Shown here piece by piece: positions 8,158 to 16,157 of a stretch of 16,929 nucleotides of DNA (its first letter is position 1; each line of letters starts with the position of its first letter). The stretch spans positions 1 to 16,929 of the forward strand of contig QAKI01000037.1 of assembly GCA_003343905.1 (NCBI GenBank). Reading direction: 5' to 3'. Below the pieces are notes generated by a model. That model was not told where the DNA came from and did no database searches. It saw only the letters and a program-made list of their open reading frames with translations. Source of the stretch: Subdoligranulum variabile. Its GTDB lineage: Bacteria; Bacillota; Clostridia; Oscillospirales; Ruminococcaceae. The translations under genes and the position numbers were made by a program.

Positions 8158-10452
8158 CTATTTATTGATCCACTCCTCCGAGAATCGATATGCGAAATCT
8201 ACGCCTGCCGGACTGGCTTTCCGCTGGTAGAAACTGCCGATTTCGGCTGCATCGCTACGCGAAACGTCGTATACATGAATGCCGCTCTGCGTGTAGGTCG
8301 ACTTACCGACCCATAGCTGTTCGGTAGTCGGGTGTACGCCCATATAGCCGTAGATGATGTCTCCGCCCGAACGATCGGTATCCAGATCCGCGGTGATGTA
8401 ATCCCAGTTCACATGCCCCGTCTGGTAGTTGTAGCGCATGGCCTTCGTTTCGCTGAACGCCTCCGTCCCGATAAAATAGAGATAGGGCTGCGTAAAGCTC
8501 GCGCACATCTGAATGGTCGGTGATGCCGTACCAGTACGGAGTTTTACGATTTCGGGCAGGTCCTGCTCGCCGGCGATTTCGCCGTCGGGACCTATTATCA
8601 CGACCTTGGCCGGGGTTGTGAACGCGGTGCTGCCCGTCATGCCCGAATTTCCTTCGAATTCGCCCGTGAAAACGGCATAGATATTTCCGTCGGCGGCTTT
8701 GGCAAGGTCTTTCACCTGCCGGTTCTCGTAGGTGTGGGTTTTGACGACCTCGTCGGTCCGGGGATTGATGACGATCACGGAATTTCCCCGCCCCGCAAAC
8801 ACCTTGCCCCGAGAGAAGACCATACGGGCCTTGGTAGCTCCGGTTTTGGTAAACAACCCGAACGTGCCGGGAATATCTTCCATTGCGATCGTATTTGTGT
8901 TCAGGTTAACGACACGTATTCCGGAATGCGATTCGTTGTTGGCGGTCGAATATTGAATATAGGCCTTTTCCGGACCCACGACCACGAGGTGCTGCGGCCA
9001 GCACAATGTCGATTTGGAACTTGCGGTAGCTCCCGTCGAAGTGTCGATTTCGGCATAAAACGGCATGTCGCGCTTAACCAACCGTTTCATTGTATGGGCA
9101 TCGCAGACCACAAACCGGCCGTCGCCGTTGAACGTCGTACCCATGCTGCTCGTTTTGCCGTTCTGGGTGATGAAATAAATCTTTCCGTTGGCCATATACA
9201 TATCCTGCAGCACATTGCCGACCTCGTTATCATTGACCTGCTCGTATACCTTCTCGTGATAACGGCCGTGTTGATCGAAATAGACGATTGAGCCGTTTTC
9301 GGAGGTCATATTTCCCTCCATCAGCACGAACGTTCCGGCCGGATGCGTAAAGTCGAGCACATAAACCGGATTCGACCAGAGTGTCGCACCATTCGCCTCG
9401 AACGTCACGACATTCTCCAGTTCCATCCCTTCCGCATATTCGGCGGGAGGAGCCACGGAGAGTTTGCGGACGCCGACGTTCAGTGCGACGTTCCATCCAG
9501 CCGGAGCCGATGCGGTCTTCACACCGGAAATCCAGCCTTCGGCGACCAGCGGGTATTGCAGGCTTTCGCCGTATTTCAGGCATAACGGCTCTCCGTCAGT
9601 CGCTTTTTCCGGCGCCGTTTCTGTCTCAATACGAAGCGTACCGCCGTAGCGTTTGGTGATTTCCGTCGTCAGCCGGTAGATCTTGCCTGCCGAGAACTCC
9701 CTGCCTGTTTTCGTTTCGGCATAGACGCTTCCATCGGCAAATCCATAGGTTACATAGACTTCCGATGCCGAACAGTCGGTCGGGAAGATAACAGTCGCGG
9801 CGAAAATCCGCGCATCGTCGACGGCTGTGGGAAGCGCAACGCCCTCTGCGCCGAATGAAAGAGTTACGGTGCTGCTGCCGGAGAAGTTTTCCAACCCGGT
9901 TCCTGAGAATGTCGCCGTGCCGGTCAGGGGTGTACCGTCGGCTGCGGTTAGCGTAATGGAGGTCAGTTTTTCGGTTACGTCCGACGACCATGGGGCGAAC
10001 CAGACGTATGAGGTGGCGTGATTGAGCGAGAAGCGGTTCTCGCTTCCGACGGAAGCATACCCGAAATCACCGTTGCGTCCGAGTTCCGTCGCATAGGCTG
10101 CGGTCTGTTGCTGCCGTTCGGGTATTAGGGCCGATGCTCCCTCGCCGGTCATGTTGTAATAGATCGTATAGGGAGGTGTGGCTGCGAGGTTTGTAAAGCC
10201 GAATTCCGCGGTCGGTCCGGCGTCGGAGGTGTCGGAGCTTTTAGTGTTCCCGACCCAGATATAATCGCCCGGACTCCATTGAAACCCGACGTCAGCGCCG
10301 TCCACGGGACCGAACTGCGTACGGGTCGAAACGCCCGATACTCCGATCAGGGTCACCGAGCCTCTGTCCGGAAGTTGAACGGCCTCTTCATTGATTCCCG
10401 ACGAGCATCCTGCCAGCAGGATACCGCATATAATGGGTAAAAATCGTTTCAT
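8158..10452 (-). CDS. fimbrillin-like / Ig-like / DUF5074 propeller fusion lipoprotein
   Basis: A 764-aa predicted lipoprotein with a very short signal (lipobox LLAGC, Cys16, then SSGINEE). Three regions are visible. Residues about 31-265 form a fimbrillin-like domain (VSTRTQFGPVDG, FQWSPGDYIWVGNTKS, NGDFGYAS, IFAATVIFPTD). Residues about 270-367 form an Ig-like domain (LKYGESLQYPL, PAGWNVAL). Residues about 370-764 form a propeller of the YncE/DUF5074 type (GTFVLMEGNMTSENGSIVYF, GRFVVCDAHTMKRLV, SGIRVVNLNTN, NSVIVINPRTDEVV, SGIHVYDVSRS). The propeller is thus a second BtuG-type domain in the same operon, placed on a two-domain stalk. The fimbrillin-like region is clearly homologous to that of the next upstream gene. 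It is preceded by an 85-nt spacer with a hairpin and followed by the plain btuG 9 nt later. Corrinoid binding is plausible from context but not shown; other ligands are possible. Confidence 0.75.
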   Translation of the reverse strand: MKRFLPIICGILLAGCSSGINEEAVQLPDRGSVTLIGVSGVSTRTQFGPVDGADVGFQWSPGDYIWVGNTKSSDTSDAGPTAEFGFTNLAATPPYTIYYNMTGEGASALIPERQQQTAAYATELGRNGDFGYASVGSENRFSLNHATSYVWFAPWSSDVTEKLTSITLTAADGTPLTGTATFSGTGLENFSGSSTVTLSFGAEGVALPTAVDDARIFAATVIFPTDCSASEVYVTYGFADGSVYAETKTGREFSAGKIYRLTTEITKRYGGTLRIETETAPEKATDGEPLCLKYGESLQYPLVAEGWISGVKTASAPAGWNVALNVGVRKLSVAPPAEYAEGMELENVVTFEANGATLWSNPVYVLDFTHPAGTFVLMEGNMTSENGSIVYFDQHGRYHEKVYEQVNDNEVGNVLQDMYMANGKIYFITQNGKTSSMGTTFNGDGRFVVCDAHTMKRLVKRDMPFYAEIDTSTGATASSKSTLCWPQHLVVVGPEKAYIQYSTANNESHSGIRVVNLNTNTIAMEDIPGTFGLFTKTGATKARMVFSRGKVFAGRGNSVIVINPRTDEVVKTHTYENRQVKDLAKAADGNIYAVFTGEFEGNSGMTGSTAFTTPAKVVIIGPDGEIAGEQDLPEIVKLRTGTASPTIQMCASFTQPYLYFIGTEAFSETKAMRYNYQTGHVNWDYITADLDTDRSGGDIIYGYMGVHPTTEQLWVGKSTYTQSGIHVYDVSRSDAAEIGSFYQRKASPAGVDFAYRFSEEWINK

Positions 10453-10474
10453 GTCGCATTTGTTTGAAATACGG

Positions 10475-10512
10475 GGAAACGCCGGAGCCGTTTTTCAGGC
10501 CCGGGCGTCTCC
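10475..10512 (-). other. intercistronic hairpin
   Basis: Within the 85-nt gap between the LRR gene and the propeller-fusion gene, GGAAACGCCGGAGCC (10475-10489) pairs with GGCCCGGGCGTCTCC (10498-10512) over 15 positions with one mismatch and two G-U pairs; the loop is 8 nt. No T run follows on the minus strand, so it looks like an mRNA-processing, stability or weak attenuation element and not a full terminator. It is the strongest structure between genes of the operon. Confidence 0.5.
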
Positions 10513-10537
10513 AGCGTACTAGGAATTATCTTTTGTC

Positions 10538-13500
10538 CTATTCCACATCGTAAACGAATTGGAAGCCGTAGGAAGTGGTTCCCAACTCCGTCCATTGGGA
10601 GTCGGCATAAGCTCCGGTACCGGTTGCGGGATCGGTCGAAACCGGCAGATGCAGGATACGGGACGGAGCGTCCTTGCCCGCATGGTCGTACCACGATCCG
10701 CCGAACGGACCTGTGCCGTAGTCGTCTTTCAGGGTCGGCGGAGTCGTCGAACGGCAGGTAATGTCTCCCAGCAGCGGGCATGCTCCACCCATGTAGGATG
10801 TGCCGGTGAAACTGTATGCCTCGATGGTTTTCATGCCCTTGCCGAACGATACTTTTGCCAATTTGACGCATCCTGCGAAGCAATTCTGGCCGATTGACTC
10901 CGTAGCGTCGGGGAAGTAAATTTCGGTCAATTCGCTGCATTTCTGGAATGCGTAACTCGCGATGGTTACGACCCCTTCGCCGAGATCGATTGTCGTCAGC
11001 GGGCAGCCTGTGAAAGCATAGCTGCCGATTTCCCGAACGGCATCGGGCAGCGCGACATGTGTGAGTTTGGTATTCTGGAACATATTGTTCGGGATGACCG
11101 TCACGCCTTCATCGAATGTTACCGAAGTCAGCGATGCGCATCCGTTGAAGGCATTCGTGCCGTAGGCGATGTCGGCCCGAATATGTATCGACGTAAATCC
11201 GGTACCCTTGAATGCGTTGTTGGCGACGGCCGTAACATTTGCGGGCAGCACGATTCCGCATAGATTCGCATTGCCGTTGAATGCGGCCGGGAACGTCGTG
11301 CTTTCGTACACAACTTCGCTCATGTCCACGGCAGCCCCAGCAGAGAGGGCCTTGACTGCGTTCGCTATGGCCGTGGCTTGTGCCGATGTCATCACCGTAT
11401 TGTCGCCTGCGGTTTTTACGAAGAGCGAAGCGAACGCCGCGGGCAATTCCGTGCTCCACTTTTCAGCGGCAGAGGCACGGTAATAGACACCTTCGCTCAG
11501 GTAGTCGTCGCCGAGCGGTGCGAAGGTATATTGGCTGCAGGCCGATGTCCAACTGCCGTAAGCGGCGACGTCGGGAACATGTGCGGTCTTCTCTCCCTGT
11601 ACCGAAGCGCCTGCCCCTGAGAAACTGTCCGAAGCGATTGCCGGAGCCGTTGTCGGTTCGGCATAGATATCGGCCAGCAGCACCGTGTTTGCAAAAGCTT
11701 TCGAACCGATCAATGCAAGCGAATTGCCGGAGATCGTCAGCGTATTGAGTTTCGACCAGTCGGCGAATGCCCCCGCTCCGATTTGCGTGACGGTTTTGGG
11801 AACGGTCAGCCGCTCTATCGTTGCATTGCCTGCGAAAGCGTTGTCACCGACGGCGGCAATGCCTGCGCCGAACGTAATCTTGGCGATGGCAGGGTTATTT
11901 CTGAATGCGCCGTTGCCCAGCGTCGTCAGTTGGTCGGGCAATACGAGCGACGTCAGTGCGCAATTGGCGAAGGCCGAAGCACCGAGACTCTTTACGCCGG
12001 TACCGAGCGTTGCCGAAGCCAGTGCGGAGCATCCGTCGAATGCGTTGGCGCCGATCTCCGTAACCGAGTTCGGAATGGTCATGGCTGCCAGTTTCACGCA
12101 TCCGGCGAAACATCCGGCCGGAATGGAAGTCATCTTGCTAAGCGATGCGGAGGTCAGGGAAACGCAGTTGCTGAAAGCCCGTTCGCCGAGCGTCTCGGCC
12201 GAAACGGATGCCTGCGCAAGACCGCTACCGGCGAAAGCTTCGGTCCCGATCGTTTTCACGCTGTTCAAGGCGATCTCCGTCAATGCCGTACAGCCATTGA
12301 ATGCCTTCGCGCCGACTGCCGTCACGCTGGAAGGAATGTTTACGGCGGCCAGAGCCGTACAGCCCTCGAATGTTTCCGCACCTATTTCGGCGACTCCGGT
12401 CGGAATAACGGTCTCGGTCAATGCGGGACAACCTTTGAAAGCGCCCGCAGCGACGGCGGCCGTGTTGTCGAAGAATTTGATGGCACCGAGTTTGGCATTT
12501 CCGGCCAGCACGGCGGGGAACTCTGTCTCGGCGTATCGGGCTGAACGCAGGTCGAGCGTTACGGGCGTTTGCTGTGCCGAAATCTTGGCAACGATTTCGG
12601 CAAACGCTTCTGCGGAGATAATGGTGTTTTCGCCCACCGTACGAACATAAAGCGCCGGGAATGACTGCGGCATCGAGGTCGACCACTCCTCCTCGCGCGA
12701 TGCGCGGTACCAGACGCCGTCGGTCAATTCCTGATTGCTGATATCTTCGAAAATATAGCCGTTCGTATTGGTGAGTACCGCCCACTCCTTTTCATAGGCG
12801 TCGAACGATTCGGCAGGAACATACACGTATTTTTTGCCTGCGACGGTACCGCCGACGCTTCCGAAAGCGGAGGAGCCGAGCACAGGCGGCGTGGCCGCAT
12901 GGCAGGTGATCGACGCCACGGCATTGCCGCCGTTGGAGATGAAGGCATTACGGCCGATGGATTTGACTTTGTCGCCCAACTCGATCGCAGTCAGTCCCGT
13001 GCAGTTCCAGAATGAGTATTCGTGAATGTCTTCGATGTTTATCGAGATTTTGGTGAAGGAATTGCATCCCCCGAACGTACGCGCTCCGATTGTTTCGAGT
13101 GATGCGGGGAACGTCACGTCTTCGAGTAGAACGCATTGATAAAATACATCGTCCTGCAACGAAACCAGTCCTTCGGAGAACGTGGCCGTCTTCAGATTGG
13201 CGCATTGATAGAACGCGTGGTTTTCGATCGTGGTTACCTTGCTCGGGATGGCTATGCTTTCGAGAGCCTTGCAACCGCTGAATGCATATGCTCCGATAGC
13301 GGTCAGACCATCGGGGAGCGTTACATCTTTCAGCGCGGCGCAATTCTGGAACGAATAACCGACAATCGTCGTTACAGTCGAGGGAATGTCGACCGACGCA
13401 AGTGCGGAGCATCCGTAGAATGCGTGTTGCGGAATCTCCGTCACTCCTTCGGGCAGGGCGGCGTGGGTCAGAGCCTTGCAATTATAGAAAGCACTGCGAC

Positions 13501-14752
13501 CGATCCGTGCAACGGTCGACGGAATATGGAGCTGCTCCAGTTTCGAGCAACCGTAAAAAGCGTTCTCCGTAAGCGCAGTCAGACCTTCGGGCAGTGCGAT
13601 CTTTTTCAGGTTCGAGCAATTGTAGAAAGCCGACGAATAGCTGCCGCTCGAAGCAAGTGTTTTGATGTTGTACGGCAGAACGATTCCTTCCAACGAAGTG
13701 TTGCGCTTGAACACCTCCGGGAACTCGGTCGTTGCGAACCGGGCTTCACCCAGATCGACGACGCCGTTGTTTTGCAATTTGCCTGCGATCGTCTGGATAT
13801 CATCCGGCGAAAGCGTTGCATCGCCCAGCGTTATTGCCTTGACCGTTTTGAACGATGCCGGAAGCTCGGTGCTCCACCCTTCCTGCGTGAAATAGTATAC
13901 GCCGTCGCTAACGCAGTCAGCCGCTGCGATGGCATTGGTCAGCCGCAGGGTCGTACCGGGCTTAAGTGCCTTGCCTGCCTTGCTCGTCAGATAACTACTG
14001 CCGTCGGCGAAGGTGTAGACGACCGAAACAGAGGTTTCCGACAGATCGGCCGGGTAGACGACCATCGCCGCGAAGAGATGCCGGTCGTCGCTTTGGGGCG
14101 GAAGGCTTATGCCCTCGTTGCCGAAAGAGAGGACGATGGACGACGCTCCGCTGCATGCGCCGAGTTGTTCGCCGTCGAAAGTGGCTTCGCCTGCGATCGT
14201 CGTGCCGTCGGCCGTGCTGACCGTGATCGAAACGAGTTTCGACCGGACGTCGGCTGAATAGGCGTTGAACCAGATATACGACGTTTGATGTTGCAGTGCG
14301 AAATTGCCGTCAGCATCTGTTTCCGCATAGCCGAAATCGCCGTTTTCACCGAGATTCATGACGCCAGCTGCAGCCTGATTCTGCACGGCGGGAATTACGG
14401 CGGTCGAGGCGGTCGAGGCGGTCCTGTTATAGTATACCCGATAAGGCGTAACGCCAGAGAGCGATTCGAACGTGAAGGTCGCTTTGTTTCCGCTCTCCGT
14501 TATCGCGGCGCTCTTCGTGTCGTTCACCCAAATGTAATCGCCCGCGCTCCATATGAACGGAATGGAATTCCCGTCCGTCTCGTCGAATCCGGTGCGTGTG
14601 ACAGCGGCGTTCGATACGCCGGTCAGCACGACTTGCCGCTCTGAATCCGGAATGGCTGGCTTGATGTCATTTTCAATTCCCGAATCCTTGCTGCATCCTG
14701 CCGCGGCAAAAACGGCGGACAGAATCATGCCGAATAAATATAGCTTTTTCAT
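10538..14752 (-). CDS. giant lipoprotein: fimbrillin-like domain plus three BspA-type LRR modules
   Basis: A 1404-aa predicted surface lipoprotein. The lipobox is AAAGC (Cys20) followed by SKDSG. Residues 40-275 form a fimbrillin-like domain (AVTRTGFDETDG, FIWSAGDYIWVNDTKS, NGDFGYAE). The rest is three modules, each with the same plan: a header (DGVYYFTQEGWSTELPASF type, at about 283, 678 and 1087), an LRR_5/BspA solenoid and a closing segment around TTPP and a YVP/HVP/HLP strand. Solenoid units of about 23 residues carry AFYGC/AFxNC at nearly constant spacing (375, 398, 421, 444, 467, 490, 513 and so on): roughly 11 units in module 1, 12 in module 2 and 7 in module 3. BspA-type LRR proteins commonly bind host or bacterial surface ligands. 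Here the gene is the second in a B12-regulated operon, so it may instead form a scaffold or capture surface; that is inference. Start ATG at 14752, 32 nt after the previous stop. Confidence 0.82.
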   Translation of the reverse strand: MKKLYLFGMILSAVFAAAGCSKDSGIENDIKPAIPDSERQVVLTGVSNAAVTRTGFDETDGNSIPFIWSAGDYIWVNDTKSAAITESGNKATFTFESLSGVTPYRVYYNRTASTASTAVIPAVQNQAAAGVMNLGENGDFGYAETDADGNFALQHQTSYIWFNAYSADVRSKLVSITVSTADGTTIAGEATFDGEQLGACSGASSIVLSFGNEGISLPPQSDDRHLFAAMVVYPADLSETSVSVVYTFADGSSYLTSKAGKALKPGTTLRLTNAIAAADCVSDGVYYFTQEGWSTELPASFKTVKAITLGDATLSPDDIQTIAGKLQNNGVVDLGEARFATTEFPEVFKRNTSLEGIVLPYNIKTLASSGSYSSAFYNCSNLKKIALPEGLTALTENAFYGCSKLEQLHIPSTVARIGRSAFYNCKALTHAALPEGVTEIPQHAFYGCSALASVDIPSTVTTIVGYSFQNCAALKDVTLPDGLTAIGAYAFSGCKALESIAIPSKVTTIENHAFYQCANLKTATFSEGLVSLQDDVFYQCVLLEDVTFPASLETIGARTFGGCNSFTKISINIEDIHEYSFWNCTGLTAIELGDKVKSIGRNAFISNGGNAVASITCHAATPPVLGSSAFGSVGGTVAGKKYVYVPAESFDAYEKEWAVLTNTNGYIFEDISNQELTDGVWYRASREEEWSTSMPQSFPALYVRTVGENTIISAEAFAEIVAKISAQQTPVTLDLRSARYAETEFPAVLAGNAKLGAIKFFDNTAAVAAGAFKGCPALTETVIPTGVAEIGAETFEGCTALAAVNIPSSVTAVGAKAFNGCTALTEIALNSVKTIGTEAFAGSGLAQASVSAETLGERAFSNCVSLTSASLSKMTSIPAGCFAGCVKLAAMTIPNSVTEIGANAFDGCSALASATLGTGVKSLGASAFANCALTSLVLPDQLTTLGNGAFRNNPAIAKITFGAGIAAVGDNAFAGNATIERLTVPKTVTQIGAGAFADWSKLNTLTISGNSLALIGSKAFANTVLLADIYAEPTTAPAIASDSFSGAGASVQGEKTAHVPDVAAYGSWTSACSQYTFAPLGDDYLSEGVYYRASAAEKWSTELPAAFASLFVKTAGDNTVMTSAQATAIANAVKALSAGAAVDMSEVVYESTTFPAAFNGNANLCGIVLPANVTAVANNAFKGTGFTSIHIRADIAYGTNAFNGCASLTSVTFDEGVTVIPNNMFQNTKLTHVALPDAVREIGSYAFTGCPLTTIDLGEGVVTIASYAFQKCSELTEIYFPDATESIGQNCFAGCVKLAKVSFGKGMKTIEAYSFTGTSYMGGACPLLGDITCRSTTPPTLKDDYGTGPFGGSWYDHAGKDAPSRILHLPVSTDPATGTGAYADSQWTELGTTSYGFQFVYDVE
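10550..13915 (-). repeat. threefold internal module repeat within the LRR gene
   Basis: Approximate module bounds are 13915-12737 (residues 280-672), 12724-11507 (677-1082) and 11503-10550 (1084-1401). Each starts with a WST-LP-x(2)-F header and ends with a TPP or TAP segment plus a Y/F-rich tail. The modules are clearly homologous but divergent, so the duplications are old. The third is shorter because it has fewer LRR units. Confidence 0.75.
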
Positions 14753-14784
14753 TTATTTAGCGTTATTTTCGATTCCACCTTGTT

Positions 14785-15696
14785 CTACCACTCTTCCCAA
14801 TTGCTGTCGCCCGCACCGGAATCTTCGAGTATGGCGTCGGAAGCCGTTACTTCGACTATGGCTATGACGGTGGCCGTAGCACCTACAGCCACTACCGATA
14901 CCTTGCCTTCCCGTTCGGCATAGGTGTTTTCCTTCACGGGAGCCGTGATCGTCAGCACATCGCCGTCGAGTGTCGCACGCCATCCGTCGGGTTTGGCAAT
15001 CGAATGATTCAATACACCGTGCTGAGTGACGGCGAGCGTTTTGCTCATACCGTATTTCAGAACGAGGCTCGTCTTTTCAATTACGAAATTAATCTCTTTG
15101 GCTTTGGGAATGCGGATTTCCGTATTGTCATTGTCGGACAGTATGAAGATCACTTCGTCGTCAGTTTCCCGGACTTCCTTGAAGAAAGAATCGCCCTTGG
15201 CTCCGGTTGCTTTTACGGGCTTGCCGTCGGCTCCGGTGATTCGCTTGCCGTCTACGGTCCAGTAACCTTCCGCATCGACATCCAGTTCGGGCGAAATCCC
15301 GTCTTCACCCGCTACGGGAATCTTATTTCCCGATGCGTCGGTAAGCCATTTGCCCTTACCACCGATCGTCCAATAGTAGACGCCTTCGAAAAGGTCGATG
15401 CCGATAACCGGAGCGTCCGCACCTTTCTCACCGTTTTCGATCGTGATGGTATCGCCACCACTGAATGTAATGGTGTACCCGTTGTCGGTTTTTGTGATTT
15501 TCGTGATGAATTTATCCGTATCGACGGCATTGATGATGGTTTGTAACGAACTGATCTGCGATTTGATTTGCGCCAGTTCCTGCTTCAGATTTTCGATCTC
15601 CCTACGAAGTTCCGAGTCGTCGTAATCATCCGAACAGCTCCAGTTTGCAGTGGCCAGACAAGCCGTGAAAGCCAGCAATGTAAAAAGTTTCTTCAT
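14785..15696 (-). CDS. DUF4988-like coiled-coil lipoprotein
   Basis: A 303-aa predicted lipoprotein and the first gene of the B12-riboswitch operon. Lipobox ANWSC (Cys21) is followed by SDDYDD, a strongly acidic surface-export-type tether. Residues about 27-58 form a heptad-rich coiled coil (ELRREIENLKQELAQIKSQI), so it may oligomerise. Residues about 60-197 resemble DUF4988 (GYTITFSGGDTITIENG, YYWTIGGKGKWLTD, GYWTVDGKRITGADG). Residues about 203-286 are an Ig/BACON-like domain (LVLKYGMSKTLAV, PDGWRATLDGDVLTI) resembling the middle domain of the 764-aa propeller protein. The tail ends in acidic DSNWEEW. The start lies just after A/T-rich TAATCAAAC, as usual for this phylum. The molecular role is unknown; a surface stalk or assembly platform is a reasonable guess from the coiled coil and operon position. 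Confidence 0.75.
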   Translation of the reverse strand: MKKLFTLLAFTACLATANWSCSDDYDDSELRREIENLKQELAQIKSQISSLQTIINAVDTDKFITKITKTDNGYTITFSGGDTITIENGEKGADAPVIGIDLFEGVYYWTIGGKGKWLTDASGNKIPVAGEDGISPELDVDAEGYWTVDGKRITGADGKPVKATGAKGDSFFKEVRETDDEVIFILSDNDNTEIRIPKAKEINFVIEKTSLVLKYGMSKTLAVTQHGVLNHSIAKPDGWRATLDGDVLTITAPVKENTYAEREGKVSVVAVGATATVIAIVEVTASDAILEDSGAGDSNWEEW

Positions 15697-15702
15697 GTTT
15701 GA

Positions 15703-15852
15703 TTATTTTTGAGTTAATATTGTTGCAGAAAAAAGCGTCCGCCGACGGATTTGCTCCGTAAGCGAACGCTTGAATTGGACAAGGTATTTCGATGCCGATT
15801 CAAAGGCCGAATCAGTCCTTCTCCTTATATGTCCGATATGTTCTTTTGCCAT
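15703..15852 (-). CDS. possible 49-aa leader ORF overlapping the leader terminator
   Basis: An ATG at 15852-15850 opens 49 codons ending in TAA at 15705-15703, 6 nt before the first operon gene. The peptide begins MAKEHIGHIRRRTDSAFESA, is basic, and its final third is encoded by the terminator hairpin at 15729-15771. A second overlapping start at 15865 gives an 18-codon frame (MTGDHGKRTYRTYKEKD) ending at 15812. Either could be a leader peptide whose translation affects the terminator, or chance. There is no homology signal that I recognise. Confidence 0.2.
   Translation of the reverse strand: MAKEHIGHIRRRTDSAFESASKYLVQFKRSLTEQIRRRTLFSATILTQK
15729..15771 (-). terminator. intrinsic terminator in the riboswitch leader
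   Basis: On the minus strand, AAGCGTTCGC (15771-15762) pairs with GCGGACGCTT (15742-15733). An inner ACGGA/TCCGT stem lies between them, and a run of six T (15734-15729) follows. This is a good intrinsic terminator located between the cobalamin riboswitch and the first gene, 33 nt before its ATG. Its position suggests premature termination as the expression platform, although it lies about 210 nt beyond the aptamer. Confidence 0.7.
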
Positions 15853-15981
15853 GATCTCCTGTCATTTTCCGTTTGCAGAACTACACGGGCGGACAGGAAT
15901 ATAGAAATCGACAGAAAATAGTATGTAAAAACTACCTTGTGTGACTCCGACCCGTAACCCGCGGGTGTAAATCATCGTTAA

Positions 15982-16155
15982 GGCAGGTCTTCTGACTCGT
16001 CCCGTTTATTGCGCCTTCCCAGTCTAAACCAGTGGCAAAGAGTGCAATAATCAACTTCTCCCGAAGGAGGGGACTTACAGCAGCGAGTACTGTTCCGGAT
16101 TTTCACCGGATTCCCTTTTCATCCTGTTCGGTATGCCGAACAAGAACCATAACGG
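15982..16155 (-). promoter_or_regulatory. cobalamin (B12) riboswitch
   Basis: The minus strand contains the conserved cobalamin aptamer blocks in the correct order. They are a P2 hairpin (TTCTTGTTCGG/CCGAACAGGA, about 16146-16122), then AAAAGGGAATCCGGTG and AAAATCCGGAACAGTACTCG, GCTGCTGTAAG (the B12-box region, about 16084-16074), GCCACTG, GGGAAGGCGC, and finally GACGAGTCAGAAGACCTGCC (about 16001-15982). Known biology: adenosylcobalamin or related corrinoids bind this RNA and usually turn down downstream expression. It controls the minus-strand operon starting at 15696. Boundaries are approximate. Confidence 0.95.
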
Positions 16156-16157
16156 CG

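Noticed and set aside
7048..8316. Long plus-strand open frame (422 codons) opposite the BtuG-like gene
   Set aside because: It is antisense to a well-supported gene, rich in Arg/Val/Asp with no fold pattern, and is explained by the codon bias of the minus-strand genes.
11685..14257. Long plus-strand open frames (321, 253 and 373 codons) opposite the LRR gene
   Set aside because: Their composition is a mirror of the repetitive LRR coding sequence; the minus-strand frame has a signal peptide, lipobox and recognisable repeats.
8158..14752. Idea that the two fimbrillin-like proteins are Mfa/Fim pilus subunits of a fimbrial operon
   Set aside because: No fimbrial anchor, usher-like or tip gene set is present, and most of each protein is LRR or propeller; the operon is headed by a B12 riboswitch.
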